Part shown: positions 32,587 through 41,998 of the stretch, piece by piece
Position numbering within the stretch: the first letter of the stretch is position 1
How the letters are laid out: every line of letters begins with the position of its first letter
DNA from: Mesorhizobium sp. B2-7-1
Lineage (GTDB): Bacteria > Pseudomonadota > Alphaproteobacteria > Rhizobiales > Rhizobiaceae
DNA: 64,000 bases
Reading direction: 5' to 3'
Assembly: GCF_006440735.1 (NCBI RefSeq)
Contig: NZ_VFUA01000023.1
Coordinates: 1-64,000, forward strand
Translations under genes and position numbers: made by a program
The notes under the pieces: generated by a model
Told to the model about the DNA's origin: nothing
The model's input: the letters and a program-made list of their open reading frames with translations, nothing else
Database searches by the model: none

Positions 32587-35541
32587 ATGAAAAAAGGCGA
32601 TCACCTCTTCCTCGTCGACGGCTCCGGCTACATTTTTCGCGCCTATCATGCGCTGCCGCCGCTCAACCGCAAATCCGACGGCCTGCCGACCAACGCCGTG
32701 CTCGGCTTCTGCAACATGGTTTGGAAGCTGGTGCAGGACGCCCGCAACACCAATGTGGGTGTGGTGCCGACGCATTTCGCCGTCATCTTCGACTATTCCT
32801 CGAAAACCTTCCGCAGCGAGCTCTATCCCGAGTACAAGGCGAACCGTTCGGCGCCGCCGGAAGACCTGATCCCGCAATTCGGCTTGATCCGCCAGGCGAC
32901 CGTGGCCTTCAACCTGCCCTGCATCGAGATGGAAGGCTTCGAGGCCGACGACATCATCGCCACCTATTCCCGGCTCGCTCGTGAAGCCGGCGCCGACGCC
33001 ACCATCATCTCGTCGGACAAGGATTTGATGCAACTGGTTGGTCCGACGGTCGGCATGTACGACCCGATGAAGGACCGCCAGATCGGCATTCCCGAGGTGA
33101 TCGAGAAATGGGGCGTGCCGCCCGAGAAGATGATCGACCTGCAGGCCCTGACCGGCGACTCGGTCGATAATGTACCGGGCGTGCCCGGCATCGGCCCGAA
33201 GACCGCGGCGCAATTGCTGGAACAGTTCGGCGACCTCGACGGGCTCCTGGCGCGTGCCGGCGAGATCAAGCAGGACAAGCGGCGCGAGACCATCATCGCC
33301 AATGCCGACAAGGCGCGCATCTCGCGCGAGCTGGTGACGCTGAAGAACGACGTGCCGATGAAGGAAGGGCTTGACGACCTGGTCCTGCATGATCCGGACG
33401 GGCCCAGGCTGATCGGCTTCCTGAAGACGATGGAATTCACCACCCTGACGCGACGCGTCGCCGAGGCGACCGCGACCGAGATCGGCGATGTCCAGGCTTC
33501 CGCCGTCACCGTCGAGCGCGCCGATACCGCGCATGGTCCCGATGTCGGCGCCGGCGCACCGCCGAGACAGCCGGCACCTGAATCGAACGGCGCCGCGAAA
33601 CCTGCCATAAGGGGCGAGGACGCGCCGCCGCAGGGCGATACCCCATCGCTCCTCTCGGCGCTGCGGCTGGAACAGGCGACCTCGCGCAAGATCGACCCCT
33701 CGGCCTATGGCGCCATCCGCGATGCGGCGGCGCTCAAGGCCTGGATTGCCGAAGCCCGCGACGCCGGCGTCGTTGCTTTGGACGCCGAGACCTCCTCGTC
33801 CGACCCGATGCAGGCCGACCTCATCGGCCTTTCGATCGCGATCGCGCCGGGCCGCGCAGCCTATGTGCCGCTCGCCCACAAGAGCGGCAACGGCGACCTG
33901 CTCGGTGGCGGCATGCTGGAGAACCAGATCCCGGTCCGCGAGGCGCTGGCGCTGCTCAAGCCGCTGCTCGAGGACCGTTCGGTCCTGAAAATCGTGCAGG
34001 ATATGAAATACGACATCGTCGTGATGAGCCGGCACGGCATCGAGGTCGGGCCGTTCGACGACACGATGCTGATCTCCTACGTGCTCGACGCCGGCACCTC
34101 CGGCGGCCACGATCTCGCCTCGCTTTCGGAAAAGTGGCTCGGCCACGCGCCGGCGGTGAAAAAGGAACTCGCCGGTTCGGGCAAGAACGCCATCGGCTTC
34201 GACCAGGTCGATATCGAGCGTGCGACGAAATATGCTGCCGAGCAAGCCGACCTGGCGCTGCAGCTGTGGCAGGTGCTGAAGCCGAGGCTCGCGGCCAAGG
34301 GGCTGGTTTCCGTCTACGAACGGCTGGAACGGCCGCTGGTGCCCGTGCTGGCCCGCATGGAGCAGCGCGGCATTTCGGTCGATCGCCAGATCCTGTCGCG
34401 ACTTTCGGGCGAATTGGCGCAGGGCGCTGCCCGCGCCGAGGAAGAGATCTACGGGCTCGTCGGCGAGCGCATCAACATCGGCTCGCCGAAGCAGCTCGGC
34501 GACATATTGTTCGGCAAGATGGGCCTGCCGGGCGGCTCGAAGACCAAGACCGGCCAATGGTCGACCTCGGCGCAGCTGTTGGAAGACCTCGCCGCCGAAG
34601 GCCACGAGCTGCCGCGCAAGATCGTCGACTGGCGCCAGCTGACCAAGCTGAAATCGACCTATACCGACGCGCTGCCGGGCTTCATCAATCCAAGCACCAA
34701 ACGCGTCCACACCTCATACGCGCTCGCCGCGACCACGACCGGGCGGCTGTCGTCCTCCGATCCCAATCTGCAGAACATTCCGGTGCGCACGGCCGAAGGC
34801 CGCAAGATCAGGACCGCCTTCATCGCCGAAAAGGGCCACAAGCTGGTCTCGGCCGATTACAGCCAGATCGAGTTGCGCGTGCTCGCCCATGTCGCCGAGA
34901 TCCCGCAGCTCAAGCAGGCTTTCGCCGACGGCGCCGACATCCATGCCATCACCGCGTCGGAGATGTTCAACGTGCCGGTCGAGGGCATGCCGTCGGAAGT
35001 GCGCCGCCGCGCCAAGGCGATCAATTTCGGCATCATCTACGGCATCTCGGCCTTCGGCCTCGCCAACCAGCTGTCGATCCCGCGCGACGAGGCGAGCGCC
35101 TACATCAAGCGCTATTTCGAGCGTTTCCCGGGCATCCGCGACTATATCGAGGAAACCAAGGCCTATGCGCGCGAGCACGGCTTCGTCGAAACCATCTTCG
35201 GCCGCCGCATCCACTATCCGGAGATAAGGTCGTCCAACCCGTCGATCCGCGCCTTCAACGAGCGCGCCTCGATCAACGCCAGGCTGCAGGGCACCGCCGC
35301 CGACATCATCCGCCGCGCCATGGTGCATATGGAAGAAGCGCTGGACAAGGCGAAGCTGTCGGCCCGCATGCTGTTGCAGGTGCATGACGAACTGATCTTC
35401 GAGACGGTGGAAGCGGAGGTCGAAGCGACGATTCCCGTGGTGCGCAAGGTTATGGAGAACGCGCCGATGCCGGCGGTCTCGATGTCGGTGCCGCTGCATG
35501 TCGATGCGCGCGCGGCGAACAACTGGGACGAGGCGCACTGA
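32587..35541 (+). CDS. polA: DNA polymerase I
   Basis: A 984-aa three-domain enzyme for Okazaki-fragment processing and repair. Residues 1-290 are the 5'-3' exonuclease (FLVDGSGYIFRAYHAL, EADDIIATYSR, SSDKDLMQL, LTGDSVDNVPGVPGIGPKTA). About 365-560 is the 3'-5' proofreading domain, with an intact DAETSS motif and VLKIVQDMKYD. About 600-984 is the polymerase, with DYSQIELRVLAH (motif A), RRAKAINFGIIYGIS (motif B) and LQVHDELIFE (motif C). All three activities look intact. The ATG at 32587 (MKKGDHLFLVDG) is the homology start. A LysE gene begins one base after the stop. Confidence 0.95.
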   Translation: MKKGDHLFLVDGSGYIFRAYHALPPLNRKSDGLPTNAVLGFCNMVWKLVQDARNTNVGVVPTHFAVIFDYSSKTFRSELYPEYKANRSAPPEDLIPQFGLIRQATVAFNLPCIEMEGFEADDIIATYSRLAREAGADATIISSDKDLMQLVGPTVGMYDPMKDRQIGIPEVIEKWGVPPEKMIDLQALTGDSVDNVPGVPGIGPKTAAQLLEQFGDLDGLLARAGEIKQDKRRETIIANADKARISRELVTLKNDVPMKEGLDDLVLHDPDGPRLIGFLKTMEFTTLTRRVAEATATEIGDVQASAVTVERADTAHGPDVGAGAPPRQPAPESNGAAKPAIRGEDAPPQGDTPSLLSALRLEQATSRKIDPSAYGAIRDAAALKAWIAEARDAGVVALDAETSSSDPMQADLIGLSIAIAPGRAAYVPLAHKSGNGDLLGGGMLENQIPVREALALLKPLLEDRSVLKIVQDMKYDIVVMSRHGIEVGPFDDTMLISYVLDAGTSGGHDLASLSEKWLGHAPAVKKELAGSGKNAIGFDQVDIERATKYAAEQADLALQLWQVLKPRLAAKGLVSVYERLERPLVPVLARMEQRGISVDRQILSRLSGELAQGAARAEEEIYGLVGERINIGSPKQLGDILFGKMGLPGGSKTKTGQWSTSAQLLEDLAAEGHELPRKIVDWRQLTKLKSTYTDALPGFINPSTKRVHTSYALAATTTGRLSSSDPNLQNIPVRTAEGRKIRTAFIAEKGHKLVSADYSQIELRVLAHVAEIPQLKQAFADGADIHAITASEMFNVPVEGMPSEVRRRAKAINFGIIYGISAFGLANQLSIPRDEASAYIKRYFERFPGIRDYIEETKAYAREHGFVETIFGRRIHYPEIRSSNPSIRAFNERASINARLQGTAADIIRRAMVHMEEALDKAKLSARMLLQVHDELIFETVEAEVEATIPVVRKVMENAPMPAVSMSVPLHVDARAANNWDEAH

Positions 35542-35542
35542 T

Positions 35543-36172
35543 GTGAGCGAGATGCTGCCGCTCTCGACGGCCACATTGCTCTCCTTTGCGCTGGCAGCCC
35601 TGCTGATCGAGCTGACGCCCGGGCCGAACATGACCTATCTGGCGCTGGTTTCGGCCAATGACGGCCGTCGCGCCGGCTTCGCCACGGTCGCCGGCATTGC
35701 GCTGGGGCTCGCCGTCATCGGTGGCATCGCCGCCTTCGGTGTCGCCGAGCTGATCCAGGCTTCCAGGCTGCTCTACGAAGGTCTTCGCTGGGCGGGCACG
35801 CTGTTTCTTCTCTATCTGGCCTGGGAAGGCTGGACGGCCGGCACGGATGTGGTATCGGCCAAGAGCGTGCCGGACGGCAAGTATTTCAGGCGCGGACTTG
35901 TCACCAACCTGCTTAACCCGAAAGCAGCGATCTTCTACATCGCGGTGCTTCCGACATTCGTCGAGGCCGACCGGCCGGCACTGGCCCAGACCGCATTGCT
36001 GACGACCATCTATGTCGCCATTGCGACCGCCATCCATGCGATCATCGTGATTTTGGCGGGAACCTTGGAACCATTCCTCAACGATCCGCGCCACGAAAGC
36101 ATCGCACGCAAGGTTCTCTCCGCCATGCTGGCGCTGGTGGCGATCTGGTTCGCCTGGTCGACGGCGCGCTAG
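35543..36172 (+). CDS. LysE/RhtB family amino-acid exporter
   Basis: A 209-aa inner-membrane protein with about six hydrophobic helices. The family signature ELTPGPNMTYLALVSANDGRRAGF lies near residue 25, and LVTNLLNPKAAIFYIAVLPTFV near 120. LysE/RhtB proteins export amino acids such as homoserine, threonine or lysine; the substrate here is unknown. The start is a GTG one base after the polA stop, or alternatively the ATG at 35552. Its TAG stop is within the first bases of a palindromic repeat. Confidence 0.85.
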   Translation: MSEMLPLSTATLLSFALAALLIELTPGPNMTYLALVSANDGRRAGFATVAGIALGLAVIGGIAAFGVAELIQASRLLYEGLRWAGTLFLLYLAWEGWTAGTDVVSAKSVPDGKYFRRGLVTNLLNPKAAIFYIAVLPTFVEADRPALAQTALLTTIYVAIATAIHAIIVILAGTLEPFLNDPRHESIARKVLSAMLALVAIWFAWSTAR

Positions 36173-36219
36173 AGCAATTCCAGGAAAAGTGCGCAGCGGT
36201 TTTCCGTCCGGAATCGCGC
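36171..36219. repeat. Palindromic intergenic repeat (RIME-like), copy 5
   Basis: It begins AGAGCAATTCCAGGAAAAG, passes GCGCAGCGGTTTTCC and ends GTCCGGAATCGCGC. It is the shortest copy and nearest to a family core. It overlaps the LysE stop codon and lies between convergent LysE and zur-like genes. Confidence 0.8.
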
Positions 36220-36269
36220 AAGAACAAAGAGCTGGAGCAGGGCAGCGATTCTTTAGCCGCCCAGATATT

Positions 36270-36674
36270 TCAGGCAGCCTCGGCCCTACACTTGGCGCAA
36301 ACACCGCGAAACTCGATCACGGCCTTCTTGGCGGCAAAGCCTGTCGAGCGCACCCATTCGTCCAGCCGATGGTCGACGTCGTGGTCGGACATCTCGGTCA
36401 CCTGGCCGCAATTGTCGCAGATGGCGAAGGCGGTCATCGAATGGCTGTGGTCATGCGGCTCGGCGCAGGCGACGAAGGAGTTGAGGCTTTCCAGCCGGTG
36501 CACGAAACCGGACTTCACCAGCGTGTCGAGCGCGCGATAGACCTGCAACGGGGCGCGGAAACCGCGCTCGCGCAGCTGGTCGAGCAGCGTATAGGCGCTG
36601 AGCGGCCCGCTCGACGCCTCGAGCTTCTCGAGCACGCAGAGCTGGTTCTTGGTCAGCGCATCTCTTGCCGTCAT
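36270..36674 (-). CDS. Fur family transcriptional repressor, Zur-like
   Basis: A 134-aa Fur-superfamily regulator. The N-terminal winged helix includes QLCVLEKLEASSGPLSAYTLLDQLRERGFRAPLQVYRALDTLVKSGFVHRLES; the dimerisation domain has HDHSHSMTAFAICDNCGQV and ends with VCAKCR. The two CxxC pairs form the structural zinc site and the His-rich HDHSHS supplies the sensory site; the pattern is closest to Zur, the zinc-uptake repressor. No znuABC genes are adjacent, so its regulon is elsewhere. Zur versus other Fur types is inference. Confidence 0.82.
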   Translation of the reverse strand: MTARDALTKNQLCVLEKLEASSGPLSAYTLLDQLRERGFRAPLQVYRALDTLVKSGFVHRLESLNSFVACAEPHDHSHSMTAFAICDNCGQVTEMSDHDVDHRLDEWVRSTGFAAKKAVIEFRGVCAKCRAEAA

Positions 36675-36821
36675 CTTGTTCGCCCAACCGACGCTCGCGC
36701 GAAATCTCGCATGCGAACGACTTCAATTCCCCTGAGATAGCGACGAACGAGTGATTTTGCCACTGTTTCCGCAGCGTGTCGTTTCCAAGGCGCGGGGACA
36801 GAGATGGTGCGCGGCTAATCG

Positions 36822-37868
36822 CTACTTGCGCGGCGGCCCCTTGCGTTCGGCCGAAGCCGCCCAAAGATTGATGTCGGACTCGCGCGCGTAAGTGTCGATC
36901 TCCGCGAGCTCGGCATCGGAGAACTCGAGCGCCTTGAGCGCGCCGACGCAATCCTCGACCTGTTCCGGCCGGCTGGCGCCGATCAGCGCCGTGGTCACGC
37001 GACCCTTGCGCAGCACCCAGGCCAGCGCCATCTGCGCCAGCGTCTGGCCGCGGCGGGCGGCAATAGCGTTGAGTGCCTTGATGTTGGCGATCGACTTGTC
37101 GTTAATGAAGGCTGGCTTGAGCGACTTGCCCTGGCTGGCGCGGCTGCCTTCGGGAATGCCGCCGAGATATTTGTCGGTCAGCATGCCCTGCGCCAGCGGC
37201 GAGAACACGATCGAGCCGATGCCGAGCCCCTCCAGCGTGTCGAGCAGCCCGTCCTCCTCGACCCAGCGGTTGAGCATGGAATAGCTCGGCTGGTGGATGA
37301 GGCATGGCGTGCCGAGCCGCCGAAGGATATCGGCCGCTTCCCGCGTGCGCTGCGAATTGTAGGAGGAGATGCCGGCATAGAGCGCCTTGCCCGAGCGCAC
37401 CGCATGGTCGAGCGCGCCCATCGTTTCTTCGATCGGCGTCTCGGGATCGAAACGGTGCGAATAGAAGATGTCGACATAGTCGAGCCCCATGCGCTTGAGG
37501 CTCTGGTCGAGGCTGGCCAGCACATATTTGCGGCTGCCCCATTCGCCGTAGGGGCCGGCCCACATCTCGTAGCCGGCCTTGGTCGAGATGATCAGCTCGT
37601 CGCGGTAAGGGGCAAAATCGGTGCGCAGGATCTCGCCGAACGCGGTTTCCGCCGAGCCGGGCGGCGGGCCGTAATTGTTGGCGAGGTCGAAATGCGTGAT
37701 GCCGAGATCGAAAGCCTTGCGCACGAGCGCCTGCTTGGTCTTGTGCGGCGTGTCGTTGCCGAAATTGTGCCACAGCCCGAGCGAGATCGCCGGCAGCTTC
37801 AGGCCGGACCGCCCGCAGCGGTTATAGATCATTTTCTCGTAGCGGTTCTCGGCGGCGACATAGGGCAT
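36822..37868 (-). CDS. Aldo/keto reductase (YghZ / L-glyceraldehyde 3-phosphate reductase-like)
   Basis: A 348-aa NADPH-dependent aldo/keto reductase of the AKR14/YghZ group. It shows THFDLANNYGPPPGSAE with catalytic Asp and Tyr, Lys in ISTKAGYEMWAGPYG, His in FYSHRFD, and SPLAQGMLTDKYLGGIPEGSRA typical of YghZ. In E. coli YghZ detoxifies L-glyceraldehyde 3-phosphate and methylglyoxal. The C-terminal GASRPEQVEDCVGAL cofactor loop is present. A palindromic repeat lies 40 bp upstream of its start. Confidence 0.88.
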   Translation of the reverse strand: MPYVAAENRYEKMIYNRCGRSGLKLPAISLGLWHNFGNDTPHKTKQALVRKAFDLGITHFDLANNYGPPPGSAETAFGEILRTDFAPYRDELIISTKAGYEMWAGPYGEWGSRKYVLASLDQSLKRMGLDYVDIFYSHRFDPETPIEETMGALDHAVRSGKALYAGISSYNSQRTREAADILRRLGTPCLIHQPSYSMLNRWVEEDGLLDTLEGLGIGSIVFSPLAQGMLTDKYLGGIPEGSRASQGKSLKPAFINDKSIANIKALNAIAARRGQTLAQMALAWVLRKGRVTTALIGASRPEQVEDCVGALKALEFSDAELAEIDTYARESDINLWAASAERKGPPRK

Positions 37869-37908
37869 GGCAATCCTCGGGGTCGGAACGGCGCGGCGGT
37901 CGCCGCTG

Positions 37909-37957
37909 GAGCATGATGCCGAAGAGCGTGGAGCGGTTTTCGGACGACATCATGCTC
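37909..37957. repeat. Palindromic intergenic repeat, GAGCATGATG type
   Basis: Arms GAGCATGATG (37909-37918) and CATCATGCTC (37948-37957) enclose AGCGTGGAGCGGTTTTCGG. It shares the AGCGGTTTT core with the repeat at 32389 but has different arm sequences, as if the arms co-vary. It lies between two minus-strand genes. Confidence 0.75.
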
Positions 37958-38030
37958 TGGTGTGAATTGAATCGATGCTTGCCCCTGATCATTACCCTCT
38001 CCGCGCCGAAACGGGGAGAGGGGTTGCCAC

Positions 38031-39173
38031 CTAGTTTTTCTTCGCCAGCAGCGCCTTCGCGTCCTTGACGCCGAGTGCGGCCGGCCGCTCGCAGCTCGTC
38101 TGCATGGCGACATATTTGCCGTTTTCGCCGGAACGCAGGATGCCGGTCATCACGTCGACGGCATGCAGCGCCAGTTCCATCGAGCAGCGATGCGGCCGCC
38201 CTTCGGCGATCGCCACCGCCATGTCGGCAAGGCCGGCGGTGCGGTAATTGGCCATCATGCCATGGCCATGCATCTCGTTCGGTATGCCGAACGGATGGTT
38301 CCATTTCGGCAGTTTCTTCACCGGCTTGGCCGAGTCGGTGAAGCGCACCTCGCCGCCGAAGAAATTGGGGTCCGGCACGAAGACGGTGCCCAATTCGCCG
38401 TAGAGCTCCATCGGCGCGTGGCCATGGCTCCAGACGTCCCAGGAAGTGTTGAGCGTGATCACCGCGCCGTTTGCGAATTCAAGCAGCGCATGGATGGTGG
38501 TCGGCGTGTTCACCGGGATCTTTTCGCCCGCACGCGGCTTCGACGAGATCGTACGCTCCTTGGCCGGCGTCGTTGCGAAGGCCGCCACCTGCTTCACCGG
38601 CCCGATCAGCTGGACCAGGTTGGTGACATAATACGGCCCGATGTCCAGCACCGGACCGGCGCCCGGCTGGAAGAAGAAGTCCGGATTGGGGTGCCAGTGC
38701 TCCATGCCGTGGCCCATCACATGGCAGGTGCCGCTGGTGATGGCGCCGAGCTTGCCGCTGTCGATCAGCTCGCGCACCAGCTGGTGCGCGCCGCCGAGGA
38801 ACGTGTCCGGCGCCGAGCCGATGCGCAGGCCTTTCTTCTCGGCTCGGTTTTTGAGATCGAGCCCTTCCTTAATCGACAGCACGAAGGGTTTTTCCGAATA
38901 GACGTGCTTGCCGGCGTCGAGCACCGCTTTCGACACTTCATAGTGCACGGCCGGAATCGTCAGGTTGACGATGATGTCGATCTCGTCGTCCTTGAGGAGG
39001 TCGTCGACCGTCTCGGCGCGCAGCTTGAACTCCTTTGCCCGCGCCTTCGCCGCGTCCATGTTGATATCCGCGCAGGCGCGCATCTTGATGCCGCGGAACA
39101 GCGGCGCCAACGAGAAATACGCCTTCGAGATGTTGCCGCAGCCGATGACGCCGACGCCAAGTTTGTCTGCCAT
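38031..39173 (-). CDS. Gfo/Idh/MocA family oxidoreductase
   Basis: A 380-aa NAD(P)-dependent sugar or polyol dehydrogenase. The Rossmann motif VGVIGCGNISKAYFSLA starts at residue 6, EKPFVLSIKEG carries the catalytic Lys, and DIGPYYVTNLVQLIGPVKQV lies near 190-210. The C-terminal alpha/beta domain covers about 130-350. It is the last gene of the CUT1 sugar operon and follows the isomerase by 5 bp, so it probably oxidises the imported sugar or a derivative. Exact substrate unknown. Confidence 0.88.
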   Translation of the reverse strand: MADKLGVGVIGCGNISKAYFSLAPLFRGIKMRACADINMDAAKARAKEFKLRAETVDDLLKDDEIDIIVNLTIPAVHYEVSKAVLDAGKHVYSEKPFVLSIKEGLDLKNRAEKKGLRIGSAPDTFLGGAHQLVRELIDSGKLGAITSGTCHVMGHGMEHWHPNPDFFFQPGAGPVLDIGPYYVTNLVQLIGPVKQVAAFATTPAKERTISSKPRAGEKIPVNTPTTIHALLEFANGAVITLNTSWDVWSHGHAPMELYGELGTVFVPDPNFFGGEVRFTDSAKPVKKLPKWNHPFGIPNEMHGHGMMANYRTAGLADMAVAIAEGRPHRCSMELALHAVDVMTGILRSGENGKYVAMQTSCERPAALGVKDAKALLAKKN

Positions 39174-39178
39174 TTCGA

Positions 39179-39931
39179 TTACTCCTGCCAGCTCTTGGCT
39201 GCCGCGATCGAGCGACGGGCATAGCGCTCGATGTCGTTGGGGTTGTCCTGCTCCATGATGAAGTACTGCGCCGCGCTCTTGGCGCGCAATGTCTTGAACA
39301 GGCCCGCCCAGTCGATCGTGCCGTGACCGACATCGGACCAGCCGTCCTCGTCCAGCCCCTCGCCCGGCTTGGCCATATCCTTGACATGCACGGCGCTGAT
39401 GCGCTTGCCGTGCTTTTCGATCCAGGGCAGCGGATCGGCGCCGCCGCGGATCACCCAGGCGACATCCATTTCCCAGCCGATGTCGGGCGCGGCGGACAGG
39501 ATATGATCCTGGGGCAGCGAGCCGTCGGCGAGCGCCTTGAACTCGAAATCGTGGTTGTGCCAGGCAAAGCCGTAGCCGAGCTTCTTCGCGGTCTCGCCGA
39601 CCTTGGCGAGACGTTCGCCGAAGCCGCGCCAGCCGGCGGCGTCGGACGGGCGCTGGTCGGGCATCAGATAGGGGCAGACCAGCAGCGTGATGCCGAGCGC
39701 GTCGGCGATCTTGCGCACGCCGTCGAAATCGTTTTCCAGCGCGTCGATCGAGAAATGCCCGGTCGGCATCGCAAGCCCGTTCTTGTCGAGCTCGGCGCGG
39801 AAGGCCTTCGGGTCGTCATAGACGCCGCCAAAGCCCTCGACTTGGCTGTAGCCGAGCTCGCCGAGCATCTTCACCACGCCGTTCCATGGCTGGAAATTGC
39901 GGGCGCTGTAGAGTTGGAATGACCAGTTCAT
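39179..39931 (-). CDS. Sugar phosphate isomerase/epimerase (TIM barrel)
   Basis: A 250-aa xylose-isomerase-like TIM-barrel protein. Metal-binding motifs include FAWHNHDFEF, WEMDVAWV, SAVHVKDMA and FIMEQDN. Members epimerise or isomerise sugars and keto-sugar intermediates, often next to Gfo/Idh/MocA dehydrogenases as here. It lies between the operon ATPase gene (31 bp) and the dehydrogenase gene (5 bp). Substrate not determined. Confidence 0.87.
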   Translation of the reverse strand: MNWSFQLYSARNFQPWNGVVKMLGELGYSQVEGFGGVYDDPKAFRAELDKNGLAMPTGHFSIDALENDFDGVRKIADALGITLLVCPYLMPDQRPSDAAGWRGFGERLAKVGETAKKLGYGFAWHNHDFEFKALADGSLPQDHILSAAPDIGWEMDVAWVIRGGADPLPWIEKHGKRISAVHVKDMAKPGEGLDEDGWSDVGHGTIDWAGLFKTLRAKSAAQYFIMEQDNPNDIERYARRSIAAAKSWQE

Positions 39932-39962
39932 CTGTCCTGTCCGTTCTGTTGGTCCTGGGAGG

Positions 39963-41069
39963 TTAAATTCGGTTGCCGGTTTGAGCGTCGAACAGCGAGG
40001 CGCGCAGCGGATCGAAGCCGATGCCGACCGTATCCCCGTTTTTCGGCGTGCGTTCGGAGGTGACGCGCACGGTGAAGTTCTGTTGACCGAGCTTCAGCCA
40101 CACCAGCGTGTCGGAACCCATCGGCTCGACGACCTCGACATTGGCCGTCGCGGTGAACGGCCAGCCCGTGCCGCTATTGAAGGCGACATGCTCGGGCCGG
40201 ATGCCGAACACGGCTGGACCCGGCGTCGGCTCCTTCTCGAAGCCATAGGTTGCCAGCGGGATGCGCAAATCCTCGACGGCAAAGTGCCAGTCGCCGCTGT
40301 CTTTCTCCAGCCTGCCGTCGATGAAATTCATCGCCGGCGAGCCGAGGAAACCGGCGACAAAGCGGTTGACGGGGCGGTTGTAGATCGTCTGTGGCGCGTC
40401 GAGTTGCTGGATCACCCCGCCCTTCATCACCGCGATACGGTCGGCCAGCGTCATCGCCTCGATCTGGTCGTGGGTGACGTAGATCATGGTGTTCTCGAGC
40501 TTGCGATGCAGAAGCTTGATCTCGACGCGCAGCTCCGAGCGCAGCTTGGCGTCGAGGTTGGAGAGCGGCTCGTCGAACAGGAAGACATCGACGTCGCGCA
40601 CCAATGCGCGCCCGATCGCCACGCGCTGGCGCTGGCCGCCGGACAGCGCCGAGGGCTTCCTTTGCAGCAGCGGCTCGATCTGCAGGATCTCGGCGGCGCG
40701 GGCGATGCGTTTGGCGATCTCGTCCTTCGCCACGCCGGCGACGCGCAGGCCGAAGGAAAGGTTCCTCTCCACCGTCATCTGCGGATAGAGCGCGTAGGAC
40801 TGGAACACCATGCCGATGCCGCGGTCCTTCGGTTCCTCCCAGGTGACATTCTTGCCCTTGATGAAGATGCGCCCGTCCGAAATGTCGAGCAGCCCGGCGA
40901 TGCAGTTGAGCAAGGTCGACTTGCCGCAGCCGGACGGACCGAGCAGCACGATGAACTCGCCGTCGGCGACATCCAGGTTGAGCGTCTGCAGCACCGAGAC
41001 GGCGCCGAAATTGAGCGACAGGTCCTGGATCGAAACGCTGGGGCTGGCGATTTCAGCTTCCATCATCAT
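39963..41069 (-). CDS. Sugar ABC transporter ATP-binding protein (UgpC/MalK type)
   Basis: A 368-aa ATPase. Walker A GPSGCGKST lies near residue 45, the signature LSGGQRQR near 143, Walker B VFLFDEPLSNLD near 165, and a C-terminal TOBE/OB regulatory domain covers about 245-368 (PAVFGIRPEHV). It powers import through the two permeases upstream. Three ATG codons in a row begin the gene; the first overlaps the permease stop by four bases, while AAAGG spacing favours the third (41063). Confidence 0.92.
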   Translation of the reverse strand: MMMEAEIASPSVSIQDLSLNFGAVSVLQTLNLDVADGEFIVLLGPSGCGKSTLLNCIAGLLDISDGRIFIKGKNVTWEEPKDRGIGMVFQSYALYPQMTVERNLSFGLRVAGVAKDEIAKRIARAAEILQIEPLLQRKPSALSGGQRQRVAIGRALVRDVDVFLFDEPLSNLDAKLRSELRVEIKLLHRKLENTMIYVTHDQIEAMTLADRIAVMKGGVIQQLDAPQTIYNRPVNRFVAGFLGSPAMNFIDGRLEKDSGDWHFAVEDLRIPLATYGFEKEPTPGPAVFGIRPEHVAFNSGTGWPFTATANVEVVEPMGSDTLVWLKLGQQNFTVRVTSERTPKNGDTVGIGFDPLRASLFDAQTGNRI

Positions 41070-41998
41070 CCTTTCACCGCGCCGGCGGCAATGCCGCGCA
41101 CGAAGAGCTTGCCGGAAATGAAGTAGACGATGAGCGGAACCAGCCCGGTCAGGATGGTTGCGGCCATGTTGACGTTGTATTCCTTCACCCCCTGGACCGA
41201 GTTGACGATGTTGTTGAGCTGCACCGTCATCGGGTAGGTGTCGGGGCGCGTGTAGACGACGCCGAACAGGAAGTCGTTCCAGATGCCGGTCACCTGCAGG
41301 ATGATGGCGACGACGAAGATCGGCAGCGACATCGGCAGCATGATGCGCAGATAGATGCCCCAGAAGCCGGCGCCGTCGACGCGCGCGGCGCGGAACAGCT
41401 CCTCCGGCATCGAGGTGAAGTAGTTGCGGAACAAGAGCGTCAGGATCGGCATGCCGAAGATCGAATGCACGATCACCAGCCCGGTCAACGTGCCGTAGAT
41501 GCCGATCTCGCGCAGGATGATGACGATCGGATAGATCATCACCTGATAGGGGATGAAGGCGCCGACGATCAGGATGATGAAGAAGGTGTCGGCGCCCTTG
41601 AAGCGCCAGTTGGCCAGGGCATAGCCGTTCACCGAGGCGATCGCGATCGAGAGCAACACCGACGGCACTGTGATGCGCACCGAATTCCAGAAGCCGCGCG
41701 AGAGCCCGTCGCAGTTGAGTCCGGTGCAGGCGGTGGCCCAGGCTTTGACCCAGGGTTCGAAGGTGATCTCCATCGGCGGCGAGAAGATGTTGCCGAGGCG
41801 GATTTCCGGCATGCCCTTCAGCGACGTGACGACCATGACGTAGAGCGGCAGCAGGTAATAGAGCGCCACGACGATCAGCGTGCCGTAGAGGAAGATGTTG
41901 CGGCGCGACAGCACGTGCCGCGGCTTCGGCCCGCTCGGGCCGGAGGCATCGCGCCTGAGCGCCTCGGCGCCGCTGGACAGGGAGGCGACGTCAACCAT
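41066..41998 (-). CDS. Sugar ABC transporter permease (MalG type)
   Basis: A 310-aa inner-membrane permease with six main helices; the EAA loop ELFRAARVDGAGFWGIYLRIMLP contacts the ATPase. The N-terminal 35 residues are cytoplasmic and Ser/Arg-rich. The start overlaps the upstream permease by 8 bases and the end overlaps the ATPase gene by four, showing tight coupling. It forms the CUT1 pore with the MalF-type partner. Confidence 0.9.
   Translation of the reverse strand: MVDVASLSSGAEALRRDASGPSGPKPRHVLSRRNIFLYGTLIVVALYYLLPLYVMVVTSLKGMPEIRLGNIFSPPMEITFEPWVKAWATACTGLNCDGLSRGFWNSVRITVPSVLLSIAIASVNGYALANWRFKGADTFFIILIVGAFIPYQVMIYPIVIILREIGIYGTLTGLVIVHSIFGMPILTLLFRNYFTSMPEELFRAARVDGAGFWGIYLRIMLPMSLPIFVVAIILQVTGIWNDFLFGVVYTRPDTYPMTVQLNNIVNSVQGVKEYNVNMAATILTGLVPLIVYFISGKLFVRGIAAGAVKG

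Noticed and set aside
32089-34710. An 873-codon open frame antisense to polA
   Set aside because: polA is unmistakable on the + strand; the antisense frame has no recognisable motifs and is a GC-bias shadow.
36675-36821. Zur or Fur box upstream of the zur-like gene
   Set aside because: No clear palindromic Zur/Fur box could be seen in this gap by eye.
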